DNA of 64,000 nucleotides, from contig NZ_JABBDY010000002.1 of the NCBI RefSeq assembly GCF_012847295.1, positions 186,001 through 250,000 on the forward strand, written 5' to 3'. Source of the stretch: Microbacterium sp. MF43 (GTDB lineage: Bacteria > Actinomycetota > Actinomycetes > Actinomycetales > Microbacteriaceae). Below are positions 35,542 through 44,015 of this stretch, in pieces; position 1 is the stretch's first letter, and each line of letters opens with the position of its first letter. The notes below the pieces were generated by a model, which saw only the letters and a program-made list of their open reading frames with translations, searched no databases and was not told where the DNA came from. Both the position numbers and the translations under genes were made by a program.

Positions 35542-36201
35542 ATGACGCACAGGCCCGCCGCGTACGTCCGCCCGCCGATCGTCGGACCGACGTTCCACGA
35601 CGCCGAAGGGGCTCTCATTCCCTACGGGAATCGATGGGAGGGGCCACCCCCGGAGGACACCTACTCCGTCGACACCCATCCGGAACGATTCGCGCCGATC
35701 CACGCGGTGGCCGATGCCCTCATCGCGCACCTTCGCGACGCATACGACGTCGAGGTGACGGACGACATCGAAACGAAGGCGGATCTGATCCACCCCGCCG
35801 TGGAGGCAGTCCGAGCGGTGCGGATCCAGCCGAAGGATCCGGCATCCGCTCCCCTGACCTTCGTGTTCACGAGCTACCCCGGGATCGTTCTGCACGCCGG
35901 TGCCCTGCACGACTTCCACTACCCGTCGTGCGGCTGCGATGCGTGCGACTCCACGTGGGAGGCAGAAGCGGCCGAACTCGAGAGGCACGTCGCTGCCGTC
36001 GTGAGCGGACAGTATCGCGAGTCGGTCGTTCGACGTCCGCGCCCGTGGGTCGCGTATTCGATGACCTACCCCGACGGCCAGACTTCGGGGCGAGGGCCCG
36101 CCCCCGACGTCCCGTCGAAACGCCTCAAAGCCGCCCGGCGGGTCCTTCGCGACATCCCGGGACACTGGGCGCCCTGGCCTCAGGCTTCTCCCCGTTCGTG
36201 A
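35542..36201 (+). CDS. DUF6226-like protein
   Basis: 219 residues, no signal peptide. The N-terminal GPTFHDAEGALIPYGNRW and EDTYSVDTHPERFAPIH blocks and the CGCDACDSTWE cysteine cluster near residue 133 look like the actinobacterial DUF6226 family. Four cysteine-type ligands in CGCDACD could bind a metal. Function is not known. It lies ten bases upstream of the NERD gene on the same strand, so the two are probably co-transcribed. Confidence 0.6.
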   Translation: MTHRPAAYVRPPIVGPTFHDAEGALIPYGNRWEGPPPEDTYSVDTHPERFAPIHAVADALIAHLRDAYDVEVTDDIETKADLIHPAVEAVRAVRIQPKDPASAPLTFVFTSYPGIVLHAGALHDFHYPSCGCDACDSTWEAEAAELERHVAAVVSGQYRESVVRRPRPWVAYSMTYPDGQTSGRGPAPDVPSKRLKAARRVLRDIPGHWAPWPQASPRS

Positions 36202-36211
36202 AAGGCCCGGG

Positions 36212-37009
36212 ATGAAGACACCGTCGACCGAGTTCGGGACCGTACCAGCTGCCGCCGTCGTGAGCGCATGCCTCCGGGCACAGAGCGGCGTCCCGGCGCG
36301 ATCGGGTGCAGCTCGCGCGTTCGGCCGCTCGCCGCTCTCGGCCGAGTCCCGATCGTGGTACGTGGGCGCGCTCGGCGAGCTCCACGTGGCAGAGCAGCTC
36401 GCGAGGCTCGGTTCGGGGTGGACGATACTGCACTCGGTGCCGGTGGGTGACCGGGGCAGCGATATCGACCACGTCGTCGTCGGTGCTGCGGGCGTGTTCA
36501 CGATCAACACGAAGTTCCACGAAGATGCGAAGGTCTGGGTCGGCAGCAGGCGGCTTCTCTTGAACGGACAGAAGACCGACCACCTGCGCAACTCGAGATA
36601 CGAGGCGCAGCGCGTCGCCCGGGCACTCAGTGCCGCGGTCGGCACGGCGATCGCGGTGCACCCCGCGATCGTGATCGTCGGAGCGCGCAGCATCACGATC
36701 AAGGAGCAGCCCGGCGACATCACCGTGCTGCGCGCGAGCGAACTGGTCCGCTGGCTTCGCCGCCGCCGGGCCATCCTCGACCCCGACACGAGTGGTCGGC
36801 TCGCGGAAACCCTGGCGAGCCGCCGATTCTGGCAGACGGATGGGGTAACCCCCGAAGAGCCCGTCGACATGGCCGCGTTCGGCGCGCTTCGTCGAGAGGT
36901 CAACGCAGCCCGTCGTGTGCGCGGAGCGTGGGTGCTGGCCGGCGGAGCGACCCTCCTCGCGGTCGCCGCCACGCTCACGACGAACGCGCTCGGAATGCTC
37001 GGGCTCTAG
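36212..37009 (+). CDS. NERD-domain (nuclease-related) protein with C-terminal membrane anchor
   Basis: 265 residues. The NERD core runs from about residue 45: WYVGALGELHVAEQLARL, then DIDHVVVGAAGVFTINTKFHED, with the Asp and the Thr-Lys that correspond to the PD-(D/E)xK-like centre. The C-terminal ~20 residues (WVLAGGATLLAVAATLTTNALG) form one membrane span, placing the domain in the cytoplasm at the membrane. NERD proteins are thought to act on DNA, but no substrate is established. Convergent with the gene at 37047. Confidence 0.82.
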   Translation: MKTPSTEFGTVPAAAVVSACLRAQSGVPARSGAARAFGRSPLSAESRSWYVGALGELHVAEQLARLGSGWTILHSVPVGDRGSDIDHVVVGAAGVFTINTKFHEDAKVWVGSRRLLLNGQKTDHLRNSRYEAQRVARALSAAVGTAIAVHPAIVIVGARSITIKEQPGDITVLRASELVRWLRRRRAILDPDTSGRLAETLASRRFWQTDGVTPEEPVDMAAFGALRREVNAARRVRGAWVLAGGATLLAVAATLTTNALGMLGL

Positions 37010-37046
37010 CCTCGAGCCCGCGCCGGCCGAGGCATCCGCCCCTCGA

Positions 37047-37967
37047 TCACTGCTCGAGGAAGCTCACCGGATCGCGGGCGAAGGACAGACCTGACGATCG
37101 GATGGCCTCCTCGATCGCGTCGTGCTGCGCGGCGGGCGCCACGACCTGCACGTTTCCGGTTCCGTCGGCGGAGGCATCCGCGCTCGTGACCCAGAAGGAG
37201 CTCGCGCCGTACTCCTCGGCGAGCTCGGTGAGCAGCGCGACGCACCGATCGCGCTCACCCGGCTCGAACGTGAAGCCGAGGTTCTGCGAGTTGATCTCGA
37301 CGATCCCGGTCGCCGGCAGTCCCGCCGCCTCGAGCAGCCGGCCGGCGTTCGACACGAGGGGCAGGACGGACGTGAACCCACTCGGTACCTCGAGCGCCAC
37401 GAGGGCGAAGCGTCCGTCGTCCCAGACGGCCGGCTGCACCGCGAGTCCCGGAGCAACGCGACCGAGCTCGTCGACGAGGCTCACGGCGTCGAACCCGAAA
37501 TCCGGGCATGCCCGGGCACCGTCCGATTGGGCCGGAGCCGGCGGCCCCGCATTCAGCGTCACCTCAGCCGCTCCGCCGACGCGGATCGTCCAGGTGACGG
37601 GATCGGCGTAGTCGCTCGCGCACGCGGCCTCGATCACACCCGACAGGCCGTCCGCGCTCACCGAGACCGACATCCACGATGTCGGGTGGGAGAAGGTCGG
37701 AGCCTCGACCCACCGCTCGTTGTCGACACTCTCGACGCCCGGAATCCCCGCGATCTCGGCGCCGAACTGGTCGAACTGCTCGCTCGGACGATCGAAGTGC
37801 GTCTCGTTCACCGTCCAGGCGAACAGCACGCCGGCCGCCAGCACCGCGACGACAGCACCCGTCGCGAGCGCCCACGGCCACACGCGCACCCCGCCCTGTC
37901 GGCGCGCAGGCTCGCGCGGCGCGGCCTCCACCACGCTGCCCTGCTCAGACCCCAGTCCCATCGGCAC
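37047..37967 (-). CDS. Membrane-anchored extracytoplasmic protein, unknown
   Basis: 306 residues from a GTG five bases after GAGGGGG; the ATG two codons later is also possible. Basic N-terminus, one span at about 30-52 (WALATGAVVAVLAAGVLFAW), then an outside domain of about 250 residues. It has repeated alpha/beta halves with BON-like segments (AEIAGIPGVESVDNERW) and two conserved-looking cysteines. No known enzyme motif. Confidence 0.65.
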   Translation of the reverse strand: MPMGLGSEQGSVVEAAPREPARRQGGVRVWPWALATGAVVAVLAAGVLFAWTVNETHFDRPSEQFDQFGAEIAGIPGVESVDNERWVEAPTFSHPTSWMSVSVSADGLSGVIEAACASDYADPVTWTIRVGGAAEVTLNAGPPAPAQSDGARACPDFGFDAVSLVDELGRVAPGLAVQPAVWDDGRFALVALEVPSGFTSVLPLVSNAGRLLEAAGLPATGIVEINSQNLGFTFEPGERDRCVALLTELAEEYGASSFWVTSADASADGTGNVQVVAPAAQHDAIEEAIRSSGLSFARDPVSFLEQ

Positions 37968-38138
37968 GCTCGCCCCCTCGCGAAGATTGCATGCTCGTTG
38001 TCGAGGAGCGTACCGCCCGGATGGCAGTGCTGACGAGAGTCCGCGGCATCCGACCAGCCGTTCGCGTTCCGGCTCAGCGCGCGTCGGTTGCGGATACAGC
38101 TCTGGCGCCGGATGCCGCAGCAGTGGTGCAATCAGCGC

Positions 38139-38792
38139 ATGGGGGAACACAATCCGACCTTCGTCGACCGATCACGTCCGTGGCGCGCGGTTATCGCCGG
38201 CGTCGGCGGACTCTGGGCCCTGGCGATCCTGCCGTTCCCGGCGTCGGAGTTCGGAGTGCCCTGGTACGACTGGGTGTTCCGCTACCGCGCCTACTTCTGG
38301 GCGCGCGAGGCGGTGCACGATCCCTACATCGTGTTCGGCGCGCTCGCGGCGATCTCCTTCCTCGTGATCGGACTGGCGGTGCTGCCCGATCTGCGCCGAA
38401 CGGGATGGGGAGGCACGGCGATGGCGTGGCTGATCATCTCGGGCGCGCCGGTGACCGCGCTCAGCTACGTCAACACCCCCAAGGACGCCCCGCTGCACTT
38501 CCTCTGGGGCGCGGAGGCCTTCGTGCTCATCGCCGTCGGCCTCGCCGGCATCGTCGCCGCGATCACGGCCGGATCGCGGTGGCGCCTGTGGGTGCGCATC
38601 ATGCTCGGACTGACGCTGCCGCTCATGGTGGCCGGAACCCTCGCGACCGGGTACTGGCCGCACGGCCCGCTCATGGTGCTCGGCATCGAGGCGGTCGTGA
38701 TCATCCTCGCCGCGCCGAGGGATGCCGCACCCGGCTCCGTCTCCCCCGGTGAGCGCTCCGGCGCCGAGGTCCGCGTGGGATCCGACAGCTGA
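38139..38792 (+). CDS. Multi-pass membrane protein
   Basis: 217 residues from MGEHNPTFVDRS. Five or six hydrophobic segments (about 17-33, 63-82, 91-110, 125-143, 150-170, 178-190), ending in a hydrophilic tail. Sequence PFPASEFGVPWYDWVFRYRAY between the first spans is distinctive. Function unknown. Upstream codons from 38088 are in frame but unlikely to be used. Confidence 0.6.
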   Translation: MGEHNPTFVDRSRPWRAVIAGVGGLWALAILPFPASEFGVPWYDWVFRYRAYFWAREAVHDPYIVFGALAAISFLVIGLAVLPDLRRTGWGGTAMAWLIISGAPVTALSYVNTPKDAPLHFLWGAEAFVLIAVGLAGIVAAITAGSRWRLWVRIMLGLTLPLMVAGTLATGYWPHGPLMVLGIEAVVIILAAPRDAAPGSVSPGERSGAEVRVGSDS

Positions 38793-39002
38793 GGCTGCTC
38801 CCAGGCACCCCCGGCGCGAAAGACACGCGATCCGTCCTGATCCAAGAGAGAAGTGGACAAGCGCGTAATAGCGCGCTCCGTTCCGCGTCTCCCAGATGAG
38901 GCACCTGGCTTACCTCACCGCCGCCCCGCATCCTTTCCTCAAAACGGCTGCGGGGCGGCACTCATTCATCTGCGGCATCCCGCGGGGGTCGGGCGGCGCC
39001 GC

Positions 39003-39008
39003 TATCGT
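39003..39008 (+). promoter_or_regulatory. -10 box, leaderless promoter of the decarboxylase leader
   Basis: TATCGT, six bases (CGACAC), then a GTG at 39015. Upstream, the inverted repeat AGCGCG-TAATAG-CGCGCT at 38860-38877 is a candidate operator. Confidence 0.5.
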
Positions 39009-39014
39009 CGACAC

Positions 39015-39086
39015 GTGCGCACCTCCGATCTCGGCGCCGACGCCGTCATCGACGCCGTCGGCCGCTTCCTGGAGGACGGCGCATGA
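39015..39086 (+). CDS. 23-residue leader ORF overlapping the decarboxylase gene
   Basis: GTG start exactly six bases after a TATCGT -10 box, reading RTSDLGADAVIDAVGRFLED then GA. Its stop overlaps the decarboxylase ATG (ATGA). The decarboxylase itself has only a modest ribosome binding site (GGAGG, six to seven bases), so translation of this small frame would deliver ribosomes to it. It may be a regulatory leader or simply a coupling device. Confidence 0.45.
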   Translation: MRTSDLGADAVIDAVGRFLEDGA

Positions 39087-40558
39087 GCGATCCCCGCGAC
39101 CCGCTCGGTCTCACGGCCGACGCACCGCTGCTCGAGGCGTGGCTGCGCTTCACCGCCGACGTGCGCGACGGCCGGAGCATGCCGATGAGCATCCCCGGGC
39201 ACAAGCACCGCCGCGACCTCGTCGGAGACGTCATCGCCGGCGACGTTCCCATGCTGGCCGGTCTCGACACGATGAAGCAGGACCATGCGCTCCTCGCGAC
39301 GGCCGAGGCGCGCGCCGCCGGCGCGTGGGGCGTGGACTGGTGCCGGCTCTCGGTCGGGGGATCCACCCACGCCAACCAGGCGTCGGTGCTCGCGCTGGGC
39401 CGCCCCGGCCAGAGCGTCGTGGTCTCGCGCACGCTGCACCGCTCGGTGCTGCTCGGACTCGTGCTCGCCGGCCTGACTCCCGTGTGGGTGCACCCCGAGA
39501 TCGATGCCGCGACCGGCCTTCCCGGCGCGGTCCCGGTCGACGCGGTGCGGACGGCGCTGCGCGCCCACCCCGACGCGTGCGGGGTGCTCGTCGGCGACCC
39601 CTCCTACGTCGGCACCATGTCCGACATCGCCGGACTCGCCGACGCCGCTCATGAGGCCGGCGTGCCGCTCGTCATCGACGCCGCGTGGGCCGCGTACTTC
39701 GGCTTCTCACCGCGCGTGCCGGCCCACGCGCTCGCGCGCGGCGCCGACGCGCTGGTCACGAGCGCTCACAAGACGCTGCCCGCCTGGAGCCAGTCGGCGC
39801 TGCTCCTCGCCCGCACGACGCGGACCGGTGGCCTGCTCGACCCCGACCGCCTGGAGCGGGCGTTCGAGGCATCCGCCACCACCAGCGCCGCAGGCGCGAT
39901 CCTCGCGAGCGCCGATGCCTCCCGCGCGCTCCTGCAGCGCGATGGCGCCCGGCTGGTGGGGCGTCTCGTCGACCTGGTCGCGACGGCCCGCGCCTCGCTC
40001 GCGGCGGTGCCCGGCGTCGGCGTGCTCGTCGACCGGCCGGCGGACCACCCCGACGGAGCACTCGCCGTCGACCCCGCCAAGCTCGTCGTCCTGCTCGCCG
40101 GCACCGGCGCGCACGGCCATGCCGTCGAGAAGGACCTGCTGGCGCAGGGCATCACCCTCGAGATGGCCGATCGCGACGTGCTCGTTGCGGTGATCACGCT
40201 CGCCGACGACGAGACGACCGTCGCCCGCTTCGTCGACGCGCTCGTCGCCGCGATCGAGCGGCACCGCGGCGAGCCATGCCGGATCACCGCCTCATCGGCG
40301 TGGAGCGTGCGCGCCGACACCGCGATGCCCCCGCGCGAAGCGTTCTTCGCTCCGCACGAGACGGTGGAAGCGGATGCCTCGGCCGGCCGCGTCTGCGCCG
40401 AACTCATCGCCCCCTACCCACCCGGGGTTCCCGTGCTCGCGCCGGGCGAGGTCATCACGACGACCGCGCTCGAGGCCCTCCGCGCGACGCGAGCGGACGG
40501 CGGACGCATCGCCTACGCGGCCGACCCGACCCTCGTGACCATCCAGGTCATCGCCTGA
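39083..40558 (+). CDS. Orn/Lys/Arg decarboxylase family PLP enzyme
   Basis: 491 residues, the length of the wing-less Gram-positive type. N-terminal MSIPGHKHRRD and the catalytic PLP lysine in SAHKTLPAWSQSA (about 229) are diagnostic, as is PYPPGVPVLAPGE in the C-terminal domain. Asp in VIDAAWAAYFG contacts the PLP ring. It decarboxylates a basic amino acid to a polyamine precursor; which of lysine, ornithine or arginine cannot be told. Its ATG overlaps the stop of a leaderless 23-codon frame. Confidence 0.9.
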   Translation: MSDPRDPLGLTADAPLLEAWLRFTADVRDGRSMPMSIPGHKHRRDLVGDVIAGDVPMLAGLDTMKQDHALLATAEARAAGAWGVDWCRLSVGGSTHANQASVLALGRPGQSVVVSRTLHRSVLLGLVLAGLTPVWVHPEIDAATGLPGAVPVDAVRTALRAHPDACGVLVGDPSYVGTMSDIAGLADAAHEAGVPLVIDAAWAAYFGFSPRVPAHALARGADALVTSAHKTLPAWSQSALLLARTTRTGGLLDPDRLERAFEASATTSAAGAILASADASRALLQRDGARLVGRLVDLVATARASLAAVPGVGVLVDRPADHPDGALAVDPAKLVVLLAGTGAHGHAVEKDLLAQGITLEMADRDVLVAVITLADDETTVARFVDALVAAIERHRGEPCRITASSAWSVRADTAMPPREAFFAPHETVEADASAGRVCAELIAPYPPGVPVLAPGEVITTTALEALRATRADGGRIAYAADPTLVTIQVIA

Positions 40559-40638
40559 GCACAGCGGGAGCCTTTCGCTCCCTGCGCCCGCGCGTCATAC
40601 TTGCCCTGCTCCGCCGTCTCGCCCACGAAGGAGGCGCC

Positions 40639-41316
40639 ATGGTCGACCAAAGGGTCCGAACGCGTGACCGCTGGCGTGAACTCGACAGGATCACCGGCAT
40701 CGTCGGCCTTGTCGCCACCGTGCTGCTGTTCACCCCCATCATCGCCATCTCCACGCTCGGCGAGCCGGGATTCGACGGCTCACGCGATCAGGCAGCCGAA
40801 TTCTTCCGCGCCGGCGACACTGCGTGGGTGACGGCCGCGCAGGCGACGGCCGCCGTCGGCATGCTCGCGTTCGTCTGGTTCGTCGGATGCCTGACCACCC
40901 GGCTCCGCGCGACCGAGGGCGATCCCGCGTGGCGCTCCACCGTCGCGCTCGCCTGCGGCGTGCTGGTCGCGGCGTACGGCGTCATCGACGCCAGCTGGGA
41001 CGCCGCCTTCAACCGTGGGGACGAGCTCGAGCCGTCCGTCGCGCTCTTCGCCTTCGACCTCGGCAATCTCGGGTTCGCCAACGCCTGGCTGGCACTCGGA
41101 GGCTTCGCGCTCGCCACGGGGTGGGCGATTCTCGCCGGACGCGCCCTCCCCGCCTGGTGGGCGTGGTGGGTGATCGCCGCGGGCATCGGGCTCATCGCCG
41201 TGCGCTTCTTCTGGGAGGGCTACGCGTGGACGGCCCCGTACTTCCTCTTCTGGATCTGGGTGATCGCCGTCTCGATCCGGCTGCTCGCACGCCCCGTCCG
41301 ACCCACCGGTGAGTGA
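40639..41316 (+). CDS. Multi-pass membrane protein, DUF4386-like
   Basis: 225 residues. ATG preceded by GAAGGAGG. Six hydrophobic segments (about 20-38, 66-85, 102-117, 137-157, 163-184, 195-214). The first loop GEPGFDGSRDQAAEFFRAGD is acidic and outside. Overall plan resembles small DUF4386-type membrane proteins, without certainty. Four-to-eight-base overlap is possible with the next frame, but I place that gene's start further in. Confidence 0.6.
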   Translation: MVDQRVRTRDRWRELDRITGIVGLVATVLLFTPIIAISTLGEPGFDGSRDQAAEFFRAGDTAWVTAAQATAAVGMLAFVWFVGCLTTRLRATEGDPAWRSTVALACGVLVAAYGVIDASWDAAFNRGDELEPSVALFAFDLGNLGFANAWLALGGFALATGWAILAGRALPAWWAWWVIAAGIGLIAVRFFWEGYAWTAPYFLFWIWVIAVSIRLLARPVRPTGE

Positions 41317-41368
41317 GACGCGCCGCGCATCCGTCGACCGCGGTGCGGGGACGCGGCAGGATGATCGG

Positions 41369-41917
41369 GTGCCCTCGCCTCAGTCCCTCAGCGAACCTGA
41401 CCGCCGCCTCCTCGCCGCGTGGGCGGCGGACTGCGCCGAGCGGGTCCTGCCGCTGTTCGAGGCGGAGAACGCCGACGACGGCCGGCCCCGCGACGCGATC
41501 GCGCGCGCACGCGCCTTCGCGCGCGGCGAGCTGACCGCAGCCGGTGAGATCCGCCGACGATTCGTCGCCGGACGTGCCGCCCACGCGGTGACCTCGCCCG
41601 CGGCGATCGCCGCCGCCCGCGCCGCCGCGCAAGCGGCCGGCGTCGCGCACATGGGAGCCCACGCACTCGGCGCTGCGGCCTATGCGGCGAAAGCCGCAGG
41701 GGTCGATCCCGAGGCCGCGACCTCGGCCGACGACGACGAGATCGAGTGGCAGCTCGGCCAGGCGAGCCCGGCCGTCGTGGCGGCGCTCCTCCTGCTGCCT
41801 CCTCTCGGCGAGGACTCCGCGGGGCCGCTCGGCGCGGGGCTGCTCGCCTCCGGCGAGCTCGGCCGACACATCCGCACCATCCAGGCGAAGCTCGCCGAGC
41901 CCGCCGAGCGGGCCTGA
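41369..41917 (+). CDS. Putative immunity protein, Imm5-like domain
   Basis: 182 residues from a GTG seven bases after AGGA; a GTG/ATG at 41309 would extend it by 20 residues. Central helices RARAFARGELTAAGEIRRRF and AARAAAQAAGVAHMGAHALG match the alanine-rich helical family annotated as putative immunity protein (Imm5-like), often with no toxin next to it. No toxin gene is seen here. Cytoplasmic. Function unproven. Confidence 0.65.
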   Translation: MPSPQSLSEPDRRLLAAWAADCAERVLPLFEAENADDGRPRDAIARARAFARGELTAAGEIRRRFVAGRAAHAVTSPAAIAAARAAAQAAGVAHMGAHALGAAAYAAKAAGVDPEAATSADDDEIEWQLGQASPAVVAALLLLPPLGEDSAGPLGAGLLASGELGRHIRTIQAKLAEPAERA

Positions 41918-42053
41918 TTCCGGCGCCCACCCGGCCGGCGGCGGGCGCGAATCAGAAGCGGCGCATCACGTCAAGCCCCATTCCCGCGTGCCGACATGAG
42001 GCCAATCTGGGCTTAGCAATGCTCCCCTCGCCGGACCATCAGGAGGCACCGCC

Positions 42054-42305
42054 ATGATTGCGACGTCGACAGTCAGCGACATCCGCCGTCGCCCCGAGCT
42101 CGTCGGGGTCGGGTCCGGGGGCTGGGTCGCGTGCGATCCCGACGCGGCAGCGGATGACCCGCACCGCGTGGTCGCCTACCTCGAATGCAAGGACGAGATC
42201 GTCTACGTGCTGTGGGTCGCCGGCTCGACCGGCGTCCGCGAGTTCGACTCCCTGCCCGACGCGCTCGACGCGATCGCCGCCCGGCTGGCCGACCGCGTCA
42301 GCTGA
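42054..42305 (+). CDS. Small hypothetical protein, 83 residues
   Basis: Strong ribosome binding site AGGAGG seven bases before ATG. The sequence VACDPDAAADDPHRVVAYLECKD then VYVLWVAGSTGVREFDSL suggests a small alpha/beta protein. No family known to me. Convergent with the next gene, only three bases between stops. Confidence 0.6.
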   Translation: MIATSTVSDIRRRPELVGVGSGGWVACDPDAAADDPHRVVAYLECKDEIVYVLWVAGSTGVREFDSLPDALDAIAARLADRVS

Positions 42306-42308
42306 GCC

Positions 42309-42893
42309 TCACGGCGTCATGCCGCTGACCAGGAGCAGGCACGGCCCGATCACCGTGAGCCACGTGGCCGCCGAGACGATGAGGATGCCGGTCGCGATGG
42401 GGCGCGTGCGCGGGAAGAACATCATCACGATGGCGACCGCGGCGATGATGATGAACGGCCACAGCCAGCCGAGCACACTCCCGATGATCCCGAGGGTGGC
42501 GAAGACGATCACGCCACCGATGGCGTAGGCGCCGCAGCCGATGCCGACGCCCGTCCCGACCCCGGCGCCGAAGCTCATGCCGCGCTTGGCGGGCGGAGCG
42601 TACGCTCCCGGCGGGAGCGAGCCGGGCCCGGCCGCACCGATCGCGGGCGGGACCGCGCTGCCCGGCGGCGGCGCGTAACCGGACGGCGGCGCGTAGCCGC
42701 TCGGCGGCGCATCCCCCTCGTCGGGCGCGGCGTCCGGGGCAGGTGGAGCAGAGTCGTCGGCCGACCCGTCGGCCCCGACGCCGGGCGCCGCGGATGCACC
42801 GACGCCGGGCGCCGCGTCGGCAGCGTCGCCGGTCGCGGCGTCGCCGGGCTCATCGGGCGTCGGCTCTCGAGGATCCTCAGGCGTGCTGGTCAT
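42309..42893 (-). CDS. Proline-rich membrane protein, unknown
   Basis: 194 residues. The N-terminal ~100 residues are disordered, acidic and proline-rich with duplicated SGYAPP and APGVGA units; then three hydrophobic segments (about 110-128, 135-155, 165-188). Such Pro-rich-then-membrane proteins are common in actinobacteria (DUF4190-like layout). Its ATG overlaps the end of the Lgt-like gene by 17 bases, so it is the last gene of the radical SAM operon. Confidence 0.65.
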   Translation of the reverse strand: MTSTPEDPREPTPDEPGDAATGDAADAAPGVGASAAPGVGADGSADDSAPPAPDAAPDEGDAPPSGYAPPSGYAPPPGSAVPPAIGAAGPGSLPPGAYAPPAKRGMSFGAGVGTGVGIGCGAYAIGGVIVFATLGIIGSVLGWLWPFIIIAAVAIVMMFFPRTRPIATGILIVSAATWLTVIGPCLLLVSGMTP

Positions 42894-43695
42894 GCGGAAC
42901 CGTCCTCTCTTGCTGGTCGGGGGCGGGAAGGCGGAAGTCCCCGCGACGCGCCATCCAGACGATGCGCGCGAGGAGGAGCGGGATGGTGACGGCGAGGAAC
43001 AGCTGCGGACGCGTGAGCCCCATCCACGCGACCTCGTTGCCGCGGACGAACTCGACGAGGAACCGGAAGATGCCGTACGCGGCGATGAAGAGCGTGAGCG
43101 TCTCCCCCGCCGCGATCGGGCGGTGACGCAGCCAGAACCACAGCACGACGAAGGCGGCGGCGTGGAAGACGATCTCGTACACGAAGCTGGGATGCAGCCC
43201 GACGCCCGCGGGGGAACCGACCCGCGCGGCGGCGGCCGGGTCGAGCACGATGCCCCAGCCGGAGCCGGTCGGGGTTCCGGGTTTCTCGGTGAGGAGGCAT
43301 CCGATCCTCCCGATGGCGAGCGCGAGCGCGACCGCCGGCGCGAAGAGATCGCCGGTGCGCAGCGGATAACGCACGATGCGCTTCGCGACGTGCACCCCCA
43401 GCCAGGCCCCCACGAGCGCCGAGAGCATCGATGCGTTGCCGTAGGCGAGCTGGTCGATCAGGCTGAGGTTCCTGCTCGGATCGAGGTGCTGCGCCCACGT
43501 GCCCAGGCGCGAGAAGAGCGCCGCGCCGACCAGCGCCCCCAGCACGATGTAGGCGATCCGCGGATCGGAGACGCCCCGGCGCCGCTTCTCCACGAGGAAG
43601 ACGACGCCCGCCGCGGCCAGGCCGAGGGCGACGAAGGCAGAATGCGTGTCGAGCGGCGGCAGCCACGGCACGAGATCCTGCAGCGTCGGGAACAC
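42877..43695 (-). CDS. Lgt-like (prolipoprotein diacylglyceryl transferase family) membrane enzyme
   Basis: 272 residues, about seven spans. It has the family landmarks, altered: GRIGCLLTEKPG replaces the canonical GRxGNFxNxE signature (Asn changed to Cys), HPSFVYEIVFH matches the HPxxxYE motif, and YGIFRFLVEFVRGNE matches YGxxRFxxEFxR. Canonical Lgt moves diacylglyceryl from phosphatidylglycerol to a lipobox cysteine. The altered signature and operon context suggest a paralogue with another acceptor. Start is GTG, two bases after the preceding gene's stop. Confidence 0.8.
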   Translation of the reverse strand: MFPTLQDLVPWLPPLDTHSAFVALGLAAAGVVFLVEKRRRGVSDPRIAYIVLGALVGAALFSRLGTWAQHLDPSRNLSLIDQLAYGNASMLSALVGAWLGVHVAKRIVRYPLRTGDLFAPAVALALAIGRIGCLLTEKPGTPTGSGWGIVLDPAAAARVGSPAGVGLHPSFVYEIVFHAAAFVVLWFWLRHRPIAAGETLTLFIAAYGIFRFLVEFVRGNEVAWMGLTRPQLFLAVTIPLLLARIVWMARRGDFRLPAPDQQERTVPHDQHA

Positions 43696-43697
43696 GG

Positions 43698-44015
43698 TCA
43701 GCCCAGGATCCGCACCCAGAGGGCGACCCAGAACGGGATGGCGGCGAGCGCCAGCACGGCGATGACCGACAGGTAGACGAGCACGAGCCTCGTGTCGCCC
43801 AGCTTGCAGCGCGAGCGCAGCAGCCCGTCGCGCCGCGCCTTCGCGTATCCGGCGATCGCGACCCCTGCGAACGCGGCGACAGCGATCGGGCCCAGCAGGC
43901 ACGCGATCACCGCGATCGTCGTGAAGACGCACAGCCGCAGCGGATCGAACGGGGGTGCGGGATCGCCCACGCTGTCGTCGCGCTGGTTGAGGTGGCTGAA
44001 GTCCGCGGCGCTCAT
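43698..44015 (-). CDS. Small membrane protein between radical SAM and Lgt-like genes
   Basis: 105 residues. Hydrophilic N-terminus (MSAADFSHLNQRDDSVGDPA), then three hydrophobic segments around residues 30-45, 45-58 and 78-104, separated by a basic loop KARRDGLLRSRCKLGD. ATG overlaps the radical SAM stop (ATGA), and the Lgt-like gene follows by two bases. Unknown family; perhaps a scaffold or DUF4190-like membrane partner. Confidence 0.65.
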   Translation of the reverse strand: MSAADFSHLNQRDDSVGDPAPPFDPLRLCVFTTIAVIACLLGPIAVAAFAGVAIAGYAKARRDGLLRSRCKLGDTRLVLVYLSVIAVLALAAIPFWVALWVRILG

